DNA of 23,122 nt from an uncultured Rickettsiales bacterium (GCA_937927795.1 CALBSF010000155.1:1-23122), one strand, 5' to 3'. Shown: positions 7,595 through 14,124, numbered from the stretch's first letter. Numbers and translations are program-made. The notes: generated by a model from the sequence alone, not told the origin.

Positions 7595-8395
7595 ATGAAT
7601 AACCCTGAACATAAAAAGGCAAAAATCTTTGCAATAGTAAATCAAAAAGGCGGCGTTGGAAAAACAACTACTGCAGTTAATTTAGCCGCCTCTTTAGCAA
7701 ATTTAAACAAAAAAGTGCTTTTGGTCGACATAGATCCGCAGGGAAATGCCAGTACTGGACTTGGAATAGCGCTAGCTCAAAGGCAAAAAACCATTTACGA
7801 GATCCTGATTGGAGAAAATCAAATTGAGCAAGCCGTCATTCCAACTAAAATTAATAATTTAAAAATCATAACCTCTACCGTTGATTTATCAGCTTGCGAG
7901 CTTGAGCTTGCAAATATAGAGCAAAGAGAGTTTTTGCTAAAAAAATCACTAAAAAGAGTTGAATCCGACTTTGATTACATATTAATAGATTGTCCGCCAT
8001 CCCTTGGCTTGTTAACTATAAATGCATTAACTGCAGCTAACCTGATTTTAATTCCTATGCAATGCGAATTTTTCTCATTAGAAGGCTTAAGTCATTTACT
8101 AACAACTTTAGATTTGGTTAAAGAAAACCTAAATCCAACTCTAGCTATTAGCGGAATAGTATTAACCATGCACGATAGAAGAAACAAACTTACTGAGCAA
8201 GTTGAGTTTGATGTTAGAGATTTCTTAAAAGAAAAAGTCTATAGCAATATTGTGCCAAGAAATGTTAAGCTCTCAGAAGCTCCTTCTCATGGACTGCCTG
8301 GAGTAATTTACGACCCGCGCTGCACTGGTTCTGCAGCATATGTAAACTTGGCAAAAGAGATTATTGAAAGAGAATCTGCGCGGGTTTTATTATAG
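7595..8395 (+). CDS. parA: Chromosome partitioning ATPase ParA (Soj)
   Basis: A 266-residue ParA/MinD-type ATPase. The deviant Walker A KGGVGKTT occupies residues 18-25, with the signature lysine Lys18 and the P-loop lysine Lys23. It is followed by VDIDPQGNASTGLG (Walker A' Asp) and by YILIDCPPSLGLLTINAL (Walker B). The lack of an N-terminal DNA-binding extension marks it as chromosomal type (Soj-like) rather than plasmid type Ia. ParA forms ATP-dependent dimers on the nucleoid that pull ParB-parS complexes apart after replication. It is followed, after a 186-bp spacer with a repeat and a second parS-like site, by parB. The putative oriC lies about 7.5 kb downstream, as expected for a chromosomal parABS system. 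Confidence 0.96.
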   Translation: MNNPEHKKAKIFAIVNQKGGVGKTTTAVNLAASLANLNKKVLLVDIDPQGNASTGLGIALAQRQKTIYEILIGENQIEQAVIPTKINNLKIITSTVDLSACELELANIEQREFLLKKSLKRVESDFDYILIDCPPSLGLLTINALTAANLILIPMQCEFFSLEGLSHLLTTLDLVKENLNPTLAISGIVLTMHDRRNKLTEQVEFDVRDFLKEKVYSNIVPRNVKLSEAPSHGLPGVIYDPRCTGSAAYVNLAKEIIERESARVLL

Positions 8396-8408
8396 AGCTT
8401 GAGAATGG

Positions 8409-8508
8409 GGTCATTTCAACTCTGCTCAATGAACGTACGGGAAAGATTAATTTAAAAAACAACTGAACATTTTGACGCTATCGGTCATTGGGCGGAGTCG
8501 AAATGACC
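8409..8508. repeat. Inverted repeat of family A (GGTCATTTCGACTC type) between parA and parB
   Basis: Two 27-bp arms, 8409-8435 and 8482-8508, are inverted copies of each other with 4 mismatches, two of which would be G-U pairs in RNA. The 46-bp loop is AT-rich. The arm consensus, roughly GGTCATTTCGACTCCGC followed by TCAATGACCG, recurs singly at 11364-11390. It lies immediately after the parA stop, so it could end or stabilise the parA transcript, although no U-run follows. Confidence 0.7.
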
Positions 8509-8553
8509 TAGGCACTGTTAACAAATTAAATTCGACACCAAAAAAGATTACAA

Positions 8554-8569
8554 AATTTCACATGAAACA
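8554..8569. promoter_or_regulatory. Second parS-like site, upstream of parB
   Basis: AATTTCACATGAAACA matches 13 of 16 positions of the parS consensus TGTTTCACGTGAAACA, with the central TTTCACATGAAAC intact apart from one base. It ends 12 bp before the parB start and abuts the parB Shine-Dalgarno AAAGGAG (8569-8575), so ParB binding here could both nucleate the partition complex and repress parB. Confidence 0.55.
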
Positions 8570-8581
8570 AAGGAGAAAATT

Positions 8582-9490
8582 ATGAACGAAACTATGCCGG
8601 AAAGAAAATTGGGAAGAGGATTATCTGCACTACTCGGAGAAAGTAAATCAAAAAAAGAAGCTTTGCCAACTTTTGATCCTGTAAATAAAAATCTTATCGA
8701 GTCAATTCCTCTAAATAAAATTATTGCTGGAGTTTATCAACCCAGAAGATTTTTTAACGAAGCAGAGCTTGAGGAATTAGCTGATTCCCTAAAAGAAAAT
8801 GGCCTGATTCAGCCCATTACTTTAAGAAAAGTAACTGATGATGATTTATATGAAATTATCGCCGGCGAAAGAAGATTTAGAGCTGCTAGAATTGCAGGAT
8901 TTTCAGAAATTCAGGCAATAGTTAAAAAAATAAATAATCACGAGGCTCTTGAATTAGCAATTGTTGAAAATATTCAAAGAGAAGATTTATCTTTAATTGA
9001 GGAAGCAACTGCTTATAAACAATTAATCGAAGAATTTTCTTACACTCAAGAACAAGTTGCAAAAAGAGTTGGGAAAAGTCGCAGCCACATTGCCAATCTT
9101 TTACGACTTTTAACTTTACCTTCAAATATTCATGACATGTTAAATCAGAATATGATTTCCATGGGGCATGCCCGCGCAATCATAAATTCTGAAAATCCAG
9201 AAAAATTGGCTAGAAAAATTATTGAAAATAATTTAACAGTTCGTGATGCCGAAGATATGCTTAGAGATGAGAAGGTCGATAAAATTAGAAATACTCCAGT
9301 TTTCGTTAGAACTGAATCAAAAGTGAAATTTGTTAATAGCGAACATTTAGTCGCTTTTGAAACTAGACTTTCTGAAATTCTGGGAATGGAAACAAAAATC
9401 AATTTTAATGCCTTTAAAAATACTGGCAAAATTGTTATAAAATTTGATGAGTTTGAAAAAATTCAATATTTAATTAACCGACTACAATAA
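8582..9490 (+). CDS. parB: Chromosome partitioning protein ParB (Spo0J)
   Basis: A 302-residue ParB. The N-terminus has the ParA-contact motif GRGLSALLGE. IPLNKIIAGVYQPRRFFNEAELEELADSLKENGLIQPI opens the CTPase/ParB domain, and GERRFRAARIAGF is the conserved CTP-binding motif. VENIQREDLSLIEEA and the helix-turn-helix TQEQVAKRVGKSRSHIANLLRLL follow; the latter reads parS. The C-terminal 60 residues should form the dimerisation domain. ParB binds parS, slides as a CTP-bound clamp and recruits ParA and SMC. The start at 8582 is supported by a good Shine-Dalgarno (AAAGGAG, about 6 bp upstream), one of the few strong ones in this window. Its stop overlaps the next gene's start by one base (TAATG). 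Confidence 0.96.
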   Translation: MNETMPERKLGRGLSALLGESKSKKEALPTFDPVNKNLIESIPLNKIIAGVYQPRRFFNEAELEELADSLKENGLIQPITLRKVTDDDLYEIIAGERRFRAARIAGFSEIQAIVKKINNHEALELAIVENIQREDLSLIEEATAYKQLIEEFSYTQEQVAKRVGKSRSHIANLLRLLTLPSNIHDMLNQNMISMGHARAIINSENPEKLARKIIENNLTVRDAEDMLRDEKVDKIRNTPVFVRTESKVKFVNSEHLVAFETRLSEILGMETKINFNAFKNTGKIVIKFDEFEKIQYLINRLQ

Positions 9491-10101
9491 TGAATAATTT
9501 TAGTGGTGCCGACTGGCAGAATTTCATTTACCTATTAATATTGTTAATAATATTAGTAATGGGAAATATGTTTCGCCCTAATTTAAATCTTAAAAAAATC
9601 GCCAAATATTTTCTAGCTTGGTCAATAGTTGCATTTATTGGAATTTTATTATACAGCTATCGCTTTGAATTTGGCGACTTTAAAAGCAGAATTTTAGGCG
9701 AAATTAATCCTTCTAAAGCCAGAATAACCAAGGAAGGCAATATAATAATTAAAGCCTCTCAAGACGGTCATTTTTATATCGATTTAGAGATAAACTCCTA
9801 TCCAATCCGCTTCATGATTGACACCGGCGCAAGCGATATAGTAATTAGCCTTAAAGAAGCCAAAAGAATCGGAATTGATGAGCTGGAATTAAATTTTAAT
9901 AAAGTCTATCAAACCGCCAATGGCAAGTCTTTTGGAGCAAATATTATATTGGATGAAATAAAAATTGACGACATAAAATTCTATAAAGTTCCTGCCTCAG
10001 TAAACCAATCTGAAATGGGAATCTCACTGCTTGGAATGAGCTTTTTAAGACAATTTAAAAAATATGAATTTTATCAAGATCAACTTGAATTGACTTTATA
10101 A
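9490..10101 (+). CDS. Membrane-anchored retropepsin-like aspartic protease (TIGR02281 / clan AA type)
   Basis: A 203-residue protein. Two hydrophobic segments (about residues 12-28 and 40-57) anchor it in the membrane. A single aspartic protease lobe follows, with the active-site motif FMIDTGASDIVIS (catalytic Asp111), a flap-like segment YQTANGKSFGANI, and SLLGMSFLRQF near the end, which matches the family's L-G-M-x-F-L motif. With one catalytic motif the enzyme must act as a homodimer, as in retropepsins. Rickettsia conorii APRc is an experimentally described relative of this architecture that processes surface autotransporters; whether this protein does the same is inference. It is coupled to parB by a one-base stop/start overlap, but I see no functional reason for that link. 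Confidence 0.85.
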   Translation: MNNFSGADWQNFIYLLILLIILVMGNMFRPNLNLKKIAKYFLAWSIVAFIGILLYSYRFEFGDFKSRILGEINPSKARITKEGNIIIKASQDGHFYIDLEINSYPIRFMIDTGASDIVISLKEAKRIGIDELELNFNKVYQTANGKSFGANIILDEIKIDDIKFYKVPASVNQSEMGISLLGMSFLRQFKKYEFYQDQLELTL

Positions 10102-10136
10102 GTAGGCGCAATTAGAGTTTTTAAAGACAATCCGCT

Positions 10137-11306
10137 TTGTCAATAAAACTTAATAAATATGATTTAGCAATGCAAAGCCTTCCTAGCGCCTCACCGACCC
10201 CCGAAGAATCATCGCCCTTAGGTAAACCCTTGATATTAGCTCCAATTACAATATTAATAGGAACCTCCACCGCAGGAAAATCAACGATTTGCGATGAAAT
10301 TAAACATCAAAACCCCGATGCTAATTGGCAAGTTTATGGACAAGATTTGGCTCTTGATGATTATCTTGTTGAAATTGTAAATGATGGTTGCAGCGATTTA
10401 TTAAAAGAAATTTGGGCAAGCTGGCCAAAAACTTCCGAAGAAATGGCTGGAAACCCTCAAATTAGAAAAATATTGAGTGCAATATTGAGTAAAAACTTAA
10501 ATCACAAAGAAGCTAATTTATCTTTGAAAAATCCCGAAGAATACGCGTCAACAATTGATAAATTTATTGAAAATAGTGATGGTCTTTATGTCAGAGAATT
10601 GTTAGATAATTTATTTACATTAACTCAAATAAAACACGAAGAATTGTCGGAAAAATACAGTAAAAGCCCGAATCTATTATCAAAAGTTTTTGAAAAGGCA
10701 ATTATGAACTCTAAAGCAGGAAAGCCAACCTTGCTAGATTTGGCACCAACTGGCGGCGATCCATCCTTACAATTGCAAGAAAGCTTTAAAGAATTTGGTG
10801 GCGATGACTTTTTTTGTAAAGTTACTACCGCAATTATTCATGTTGATCCGAAAACACTAGGTCAAAGACTGCAAGGTCGAAATGATAAAGCTAGAGAAAG
10901 TGGAAATATCGATGACATAAGAGGAATTTCTGCCTTTAATCAATATCGAGATCTTTATAGGGTTGCAAAAGATGGTGAAGAAGCCCTTGCAAATGTTACT
11001 GCTCAAGATTTTTATGAGGCTTATGAAAGATTTGCCAAAGACGAAATAAAAGAAGATGGAACGCCATTTACAAAAAAACAAAAAGCAGAAAAGACAATGG
11101 AGAAAATGGGGTTTTCTTCAAGGGATGTTGAAAGTGAAGATTCAATTAAGATTACAAGCAGATATCCTTGCGATGCCGTTTATCAACATGATGTGGGCTC
11201 AACATCAGAAATAGCCGAAAGAATAATTGCATCTTCTCAAAAAGAATTGTGGGCTGCGAAAGTTTTGTCACCAAGTATAGATCCTGGAAGCTTAACATTC
11301 AGATAA
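10137..11306 (+). CDS. Uncharacterised P-loop NTPase/kinase-like protein (zeta-toxin/CPT-like features)
   Basis: I do not recognise this 389-residue protein as a named family. A Pro/Ser-rich N-terminus (about 14-31) precedes a clear Walker A, ITILIGTSTAGKST, with GTSTAGKS at 42-49. The next strand, WQVYGQDLALDDY, could carry an acidic catalytic residue as in zeta toxins and chloramphenicol phosphotransferases. Later, IIHVDPKTLGQRLQGRNDKARESGN and AFNQYRDLYR look like the Arg-rich lid plus Q/F element of those kinases, and YPCDAVYQHDVGSTSEIAERI resembles their C-terminal strand-helix. A central insertion of about 150 residues is helical and unfamiliar. There is no signal peptide or membrane segment. 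The longest frame starts at TTG 10137; ATG 10170 (378 residues) is a good alternative. It is a solitary gene bounded downstream by repeats. A phosphotransferase, toxin or secreted effector are all possible. Confidence 0.55.
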   Translation: MSIKLNKYDLAMQSLPSASPTPEESSPLGKPLILAPITILIGTSTAGKSTICDEIKHQNPDANWQVYGQDLALDDYLVEIVNDGCSDLLKEIWASWPKTSEEMAGNPQIRKILSAILSKNLNHKEANLSLKNPEEYASTIDKFIENSDGLYVRELLDNLFTLTQIKHEELSEKYSKSPNLLSKVFEKAIMNSKAGKPTLLDLAPTGGDPSLQLQESFKEFGGDDFFCKVTTAIIHVDPKTLGQRLQGRNDKARESGNIDDIRGISAFNQYRDLYRVAKDGEEALANVTAQDFYEAYERFAKDEIKEDGTPFTKKQKAEKTMEKMGFSSRDVESEDSIKITSRYPCDAVYQHDVGSTSEIAERIIASSQKELWAAKVLSPSIDPGSLTFR

Positions 11307-11363
11307 ATTTTAATTAATCTAATAAAATTTGATTGTTGAATTGTTTATTTTGCGGACAAAATC

Positions 11364-11390
11364 GATCATTTCGACTCCGCTCAATGACCG
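11364..11390 (+). repeat. Family A repeat, single arm
   Basis: ATCATTTCGACTCCGC followed by TCAATGACCG matches the arms of the inverted repeat at 8409-8508 at nearly every position. Here only one arm is present, so the element is either solo or half deleted. Confidence 0.6.
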
Positions 11391-11510
11391 AGCTAGGGAG
11401 AATCGATGACTGGACTTAAGAAAGGTCATGACCGGACCATGGGGCTTAACGAGAGAATTGAGACGCTTGGAGCAAGTTTCTTGTCATAAATTTTTAGCTA
11501 TGCCTCGAAG

Positions 11511-11553
11511 ACGAAACTCATGAAATCCTGGGTCCTTTGGCCCAAGGATGACG
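11511..11553 (-). repeat. Family B repeat, minus-strand copy with a different core
   Basis: Read on the minus strand it starts CGTCATCCTTGGGCC and ends CCCAGGATTTCATGAG, the same outer blocks as the copies at 7354 and 15488. Its core hairpin differs, with GGGCC pairing to GGACCC in place of GATGCGAAGCATC. This is a conserved frame with an exchanged centre. Confidence 0.55.
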
Positions 11554-11617
11554 GGTTCTTGAGATATTTTTTATAAGGGTTGGCGCCATATACCAAATCT
11601 AATGCTTCTATTTTTAC

Positions 11618-11655
11618 AAAAAAAAAGGGGGCGGATTATTAATCCACCCCCCCTT
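11618..11655 (-). terminator. Rho-independent terminator of the rpmI-rplT unit
   Basis: On the minus strand a G-rich arm, GGATT, a short AAT loop, AATCC and a C-rich arm form a stem of about 11 bp with one internal mismatch. A run of nine T follows. It lies 38 bp past the rplT stop. Confidence 0.85.
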
Positions 11656-11692
11656 AGATAGTAACTTTATCAACTTTAGATAATTTTAAAAA

Positions 11693-12049
11693 CTAAGCTA
11701 AAGCTTTTTTTGCTTTTTCAACGATTTGTGCGAACACTTCTGGCTCTTTAATAGCAAGATCAGAAAGAACTTTACGGTCGATATCAATTTGAGCGTTTTT
11801 TAAGCCGCTGATAAATTTTGAATAAACCAAGCCATGCTCTCTAACCGCAGCATTGATACGTTGAATCCATAATGCACGGAAATCACGTTTTTTAGCTCTA
11901 CGATCGCGGTAAGCGTAACGTAATGCTTTTTCTACTTTTTCAATTGCAACGCGGAAGCAGTTTTTGGCACGACCACGGTAACCTTTAGCAAGTTTTAATA
12001 TTTTTTTGTGTCTAGCTTTTTTAGTGACACCTCTTTTTACACGACTCAT
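11693..12049 (-). CDS. rplT: 50S ribosomal protein L20
   Basis: 118 residues, the normal length. The N-terminus MSRVKRGVTKKARHKKILKLAKGYRGRAKN is the basic RNA-binding tail characteristic of L20, and RRAKKRDFRALWIQRINAAVREHGLVYSKFI is the conserved globular core. L20 binds 23S rRNA early and is needed for large-subunit assembly; in several bacteria it also represses its own operon. A good Shine-Dalgarno (AGGAG) precedes the ATG. It lies 16 bp after rpmI and ends at a strong terminator. Confidence 0.98.
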   Translation of the reverse strand: MSRVKRGVTKKARHKKILKLAKGYRGRAKNCFRVAIEKVEKALRYAYRDRRAKKRDFRALWIQRINAAVREHGLVYSKFISGLKNAQIDIDRKVLSDLAIKEPEVFAQIVEKAKKALA

Positions 12050-12065
12050 TTTTTTCTCCTATAAA

Positions 12066-12269
12066 TTATCTGTTATATGGCATTTTGTGCTTTAAAACAC
12101 TAGCTGCATGACCTTCTGAAAGAACGGCAGATTTACGCAAATTTCTAATTCTAGTTTGACTTTTTTTGCCTAAATTGTGTCTTTTTCCGGCTTGTTTATG
12201 GAGAACTTTTCCAGTCGCAGTAACCTTGAATCGCTTCTTGGCACTACTATTAGTTTTCATTTTTGGCAT
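12066..12269 (-). CDS. rpmI: 50S ribosomal protein L35
   Basis: 67 residues, highly basic. MPKMKTNSSAKKRFKVTATGKVLHKQAGKRHNLGKKSQTRIRNLR is the typical L35 sequence. It is followed by rplT in the conserved rpmI-rplT order. infC (IF-3), which usually comes first, is not upstream here; tRNA-Ile2 and grpE are instead. No clear Shine-Dalgarno is seen, and an AT-rich leader of about 200 bp separates it from the tRNA. Confidence 0.97.
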   Translation of the reverse strand: MPKMKTNSSAKKRFKVTATGKVLHKQAGKRHNLGKKSQTRIRNLRKSAVLSEGHAASVLKHKMPYNR

Positions 12270-12338
12270 ATCATTTTCAAATTAAAGTTAATATAAGCTC
12301 AAAACACAGGTAGAAAGCCTTTTGACCCGTGAATTTGT

Positions 12339-12354
12339 GAGTAAAAATTTACTC
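12339..12354. other. Perfect short palindrome in the rpmI leader
   Basis: GAGTAAA-AA-TTTACTC, with 7-bp arms and a 2-base centre, lies about 70 bp upstream of rpmI on its own strand. It may be a leader stem-loop or an operator; in AT-rich DNA it may also be chance. Confidence 0.3.
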
Positions 12355-12481
12355 TTAAAAACGAGGATTTTGCGCTGATTAATAGGCGACAAAATTTTTT
12401 ATGAGGGAGCGTATAAAAATATACATAACCGAAATAAAAAATTTTAGCAACGTAAGTAAGCAGCCAAAAGCCGAAGTTTTT

Positions 12482-12557
12482 TGGTGGGATCGGCAGGGAT
12501 CGAACCTGCGACCAAGACGTTATGAGCGTCCTGCTCTAACCGCTGAGCTACAATCCC
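12482..12557 (-). tRNA. tRNA-Ile2 (CAU anticodon, lysidine type)
   Basis: A full cloverleaf on the minus strand: acceptor GGGATTG pairing with CGATCCC, D-arm GCTC/GAGC, anticodon stem GGACG/CGTCT with loop CTCATAA (anticodon CAT), T-arm GCAGG/CCTGC with loop TTCGATC, and an encoded CCA. CAT could mean Met, but the body (AGAGCAGGACG in the D/anticodon part and TTGGTCGCAGG in the variable/T part) closely follows bacterial tRNA-Ile2, whose C34 is changed to lysidine by TilS so that it reads AUA. The 76-nt gene sits between grpE and rpmI. Confidence 0.85.
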
Positions 12558-12697
12558 TTAAAAAAACCACACGATCTTTTTTTAAAAGATTCTTCGCTAA
12601 TTATAGCAAAGGGCTTGGCATTGTAGAAATATTTTCTTTTTTTGCAAGGAATAAAAATGATTTGAGAATTATTTAAAAACATAAAGAGTTGTGTGAT

Positions 12698-12818
12698 TAA
12701 CTCCATATCCAGAAAATGGACCCCGCAACAAGTGTGGGGTGACAGTTCATGAGATTGCGCCTTCCAAAATTTGTCACCCCGCACTTGTTGCGGGGTCCAT
12801 TTTCTGGATATGGAGTTA
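12698..12818. repeat. Long near-perfect inverted repeat (CCCCGCAACAAG type) after grpE
   Basis: Arms 12698-12744 and 12772-12818 are 47 bp each and differ at one position, which would be a G-U pair in RNA; the loop is 27 bp. The arms hold CTCCATATCCAGAAAATGG and a GGACCCCGCAACAAG segment. It lies 25 bp past the grpE stop and could end or protect its mRNA. It is far GC-richer than its surroundings and non-coding. Confidence 0.9.
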
Positions 12819-12842
12819 TAATTTAATTCTCCAAAGACTTAC

Positions 12843-13403
12843 TTAAACCTTAGGCTTTGCCGTTACCACCAATGCTGGTCTGATTAAACGATCTGCAATT
12901 GAATATCCAGCTTGAATAACTTGCAGAATTGTTCCTTCATCCAAATCACTTTCAATTTGACTTACCGCTTCATGAAAATTATGGTTAAAAATTTCATTTA
13001 ATGGATAGATTCTTTTAACCTGATTTTTTTCTAAAACTTTTAGTAATTCTTTTTCGGTCATCACAATTGCATCAGCGTAATTCTTGATTGCAGGCACTTT
13101 TTCAATTTCTTGTTTTGGAGAATTTTCACTAGCCAAAAAGAAATTTTCAACCACCAAAACTAAATCATTAACAAAATTTGAAATAGCATATTTTGCTGAT
13201 TTTTCCATTTCTTCTCTTGATCTTCTTCTAACATTATCAATTTCTGCTAGGGTTCGAAGCAATTTATCGTTCAAATCAGCGTTTTTTTGCTCTAATTCAT
13301 TGATTTTTGCCTGAAAATCTGCCTGATTTTCGTTAATTTGTTCATTTTCTTGAGTTTCATTTACTGGAACTTTAGATGAATTTTCTTGAGAATTTTCTTG
13401 CAT
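12843..13403 (-). CDS. grpE: GrpE nucleotide exchange factor for DnaK
   Basis: 186 residues. The first 45 are Gln/Asn/Glu-rich and low in complexity. A long coiled-coil helix follows (about 28-70: INELEQKNADLNDKLLRTLAEIDNVRRRSREE), and the C-terminal beta domain carries IYPLNEIFNHNFHEAV (compare the GrpE signature) and GTILQVIQAGYSIADRLIRPALVVTA. GrpE dimers release ADP from DnaK and act as a thermosensor. The start is supported by a GAGGT Shine-Dalgarno. It is divergent from clpP with 103 bp between them, and that gap contains a good heat-shock-type promoter for grpE. A large palindrome follows the stop. Confidence 0.95.
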   Translation of the reverse strand: MQENSQENSSKVPVNETQENEQINENQADFQAKINELEQKNADLNDKLLRTLAEIDNVRRRSREEMEKSAKYAISNFVNDLVLVVENFFLASENSPKQEIEKVPAIKNYADAIVMTEKELLKVLEKNQVKRIYPLNEIFNHNFHEAVSQIESDLDEGTILQVIQAGYSIADRLIRPALVVTAKPKV

Positions 13404-13427
13404 TTTTACCTCATAATAGTTTAAAAC

Positions 13428-13455
13428 CTTGATTTGAGTAATTTAAGTAATATCT
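13428..13455 (+). promoter_or_regulatory. Possible heat-shock promoter for clpPX
   Basis: CTTG at 13428-13431, a 17-bp spacer, then AATATCT. This fits 5 of 7 positions of the CYTATNT part of the alphaproteobacterial sigma-32 pattern. It overlaps the stronger grpE element on the other strand. Weak in AT-rich DNA. Confidence 0.3.
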
Positions 13456-13468
13456 AATGATTTTCAAG
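13441..13468 (-). promoter_or_regulatory. Candidate sigma-32 (RpoH) promoter of grpE
   Basis: On the minus strand, CTCTTGAAAA (with CTTG at 13468-13465) is followed after exactly 17 bp by CTTAAAT. The alphaproteobacterial heat-shock pattern, from memory, is CNCTTGAA and CTTG-N17/18-CYTATNT; this site matches CNCTTGAA fully and CYTATNT at 6 of 7. The start point would be about 30 bp before the grpE ATG. Confidence 0.6.
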
Positions 13469-13506
13469 AGCCATCTTGTCTTAAAAATAAATCAAATTAA
13501 TAAAAT

Positions 13507-14124
13507 ATGTCAGAAAGAATAGTTGAACAAGCCAATTACTTGGTTCCAATGGTTATTGAACAAACTGCAAAAGGTGAAAGATCTTTTGATATTTATTCAA
13601 GACTTCTAAAAGAAAGAATTATTTTTTTATCTGGTCAGGTTAATGATCAAATCTCTACTCTTATCGTTGCGCAACTGTTATTTTTGGAATCAGAAGATCC
13701 AAAAAAAGATATTTATTTTTATATAAATTCTCCTGGAGGAGTTGTTACTTCTGGGCTTGCAATGTATGATACTATGCAGTATATTAAGCCTGATGTTTCT
13801 ACTCTTTGTATTGGTCAAGCAGCTTCAATGGGTTCATTGCTTTTATGCGCTGGAACTAAAGGCAAAAGGTTTTGCTTGCCTCATTCAAGAATCATGATTC
13901 ATCAACCATCTGGTGGATATCAAGGTCAGGCAACTGATATTGAAATTCATGCTCAAGAAACTTTAGCGCTAAAAAAGAAATTAAATGAAATCTACGCTAA
14001 GCATACAGGACAGCCACTAGAGGTAATTGAAAGATCAATGGAGCGCGATAATTTTATGTCGCCACAAAAAGCCAAAGAATTTGGACTTATTGACGAAGTA
14101 ATTGAAAAAAGATTAGATAAATAA
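13507..14124 (+). CDS. clpP: ATP-dependent Clp protease proteolytic subunit
   Basis: 205 residues, standard length. The catalytic triad is in the expected spacing: Ser107 in GQAASMGSLLLC, His132 in RIMIHQP, and Asp181 in ERDNFMSP. YFYINSPGGVVTSGLAMYDTMQYI is the conserved handle region, and MVIEQTAKGERSFDIYSRLL is the usual N-terminus. ClpP forms two stacked heptamers and degrades proteins fed by ClpX or ClpA. Its own ATPase partner, clpX, begins 1 bp after its stop, a classic pair. No clear Shine-Dalgarno is seen before the ATG. Confidence 0.97.
   Translation: MSERIVEQANYLVPMVIEQTAKGERSFDIYSRLLKERIIFLSGQVNDQISTLIVAQLLFLESEDPKKDIYFYINSPGGVVTSGLAMYDTMQYIKPDVSTLCIGQAASMGSLLLCAGTKGKRFCLPHSRIMIHQPSGGYQGQATDIEIHAQETLALKKKLNEIYAKHTGQPLEVIERSMERDNFMSPQKAKEFGLIDEVIEKRLDK

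Larger units (their letters stand above)
11307..11692. other. 386-bp repeat-rich spacer between the P-loop gene and rplT
   Basis: No coding frame is supported. It contains one family A repeat arm (11364-11390), a G/A-rich stretch with the similar pieces GACTGGACTT and GACCGGACCA (about 11405-11440), one inverted family B repeat (11511-11553) and the rplT terminator. It reads as a landing zone for small repeats between convergent genes. Confidence 0.6.

Noticed and set aside
11400..11460. Remnant of an insertion sequence (GACTGGACTT and GACCGGACCA pieces)
   Set aside because: Similarity is short and no transposase frame or terminal repeats could be found.
12401..12676. 91-codon frame over the tRNA-Ile2 gene
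   Set aside because: It reads through the complement of a tRNA, giving a common spurious peptide (QGSNLRPRRYERPALTAEL type).
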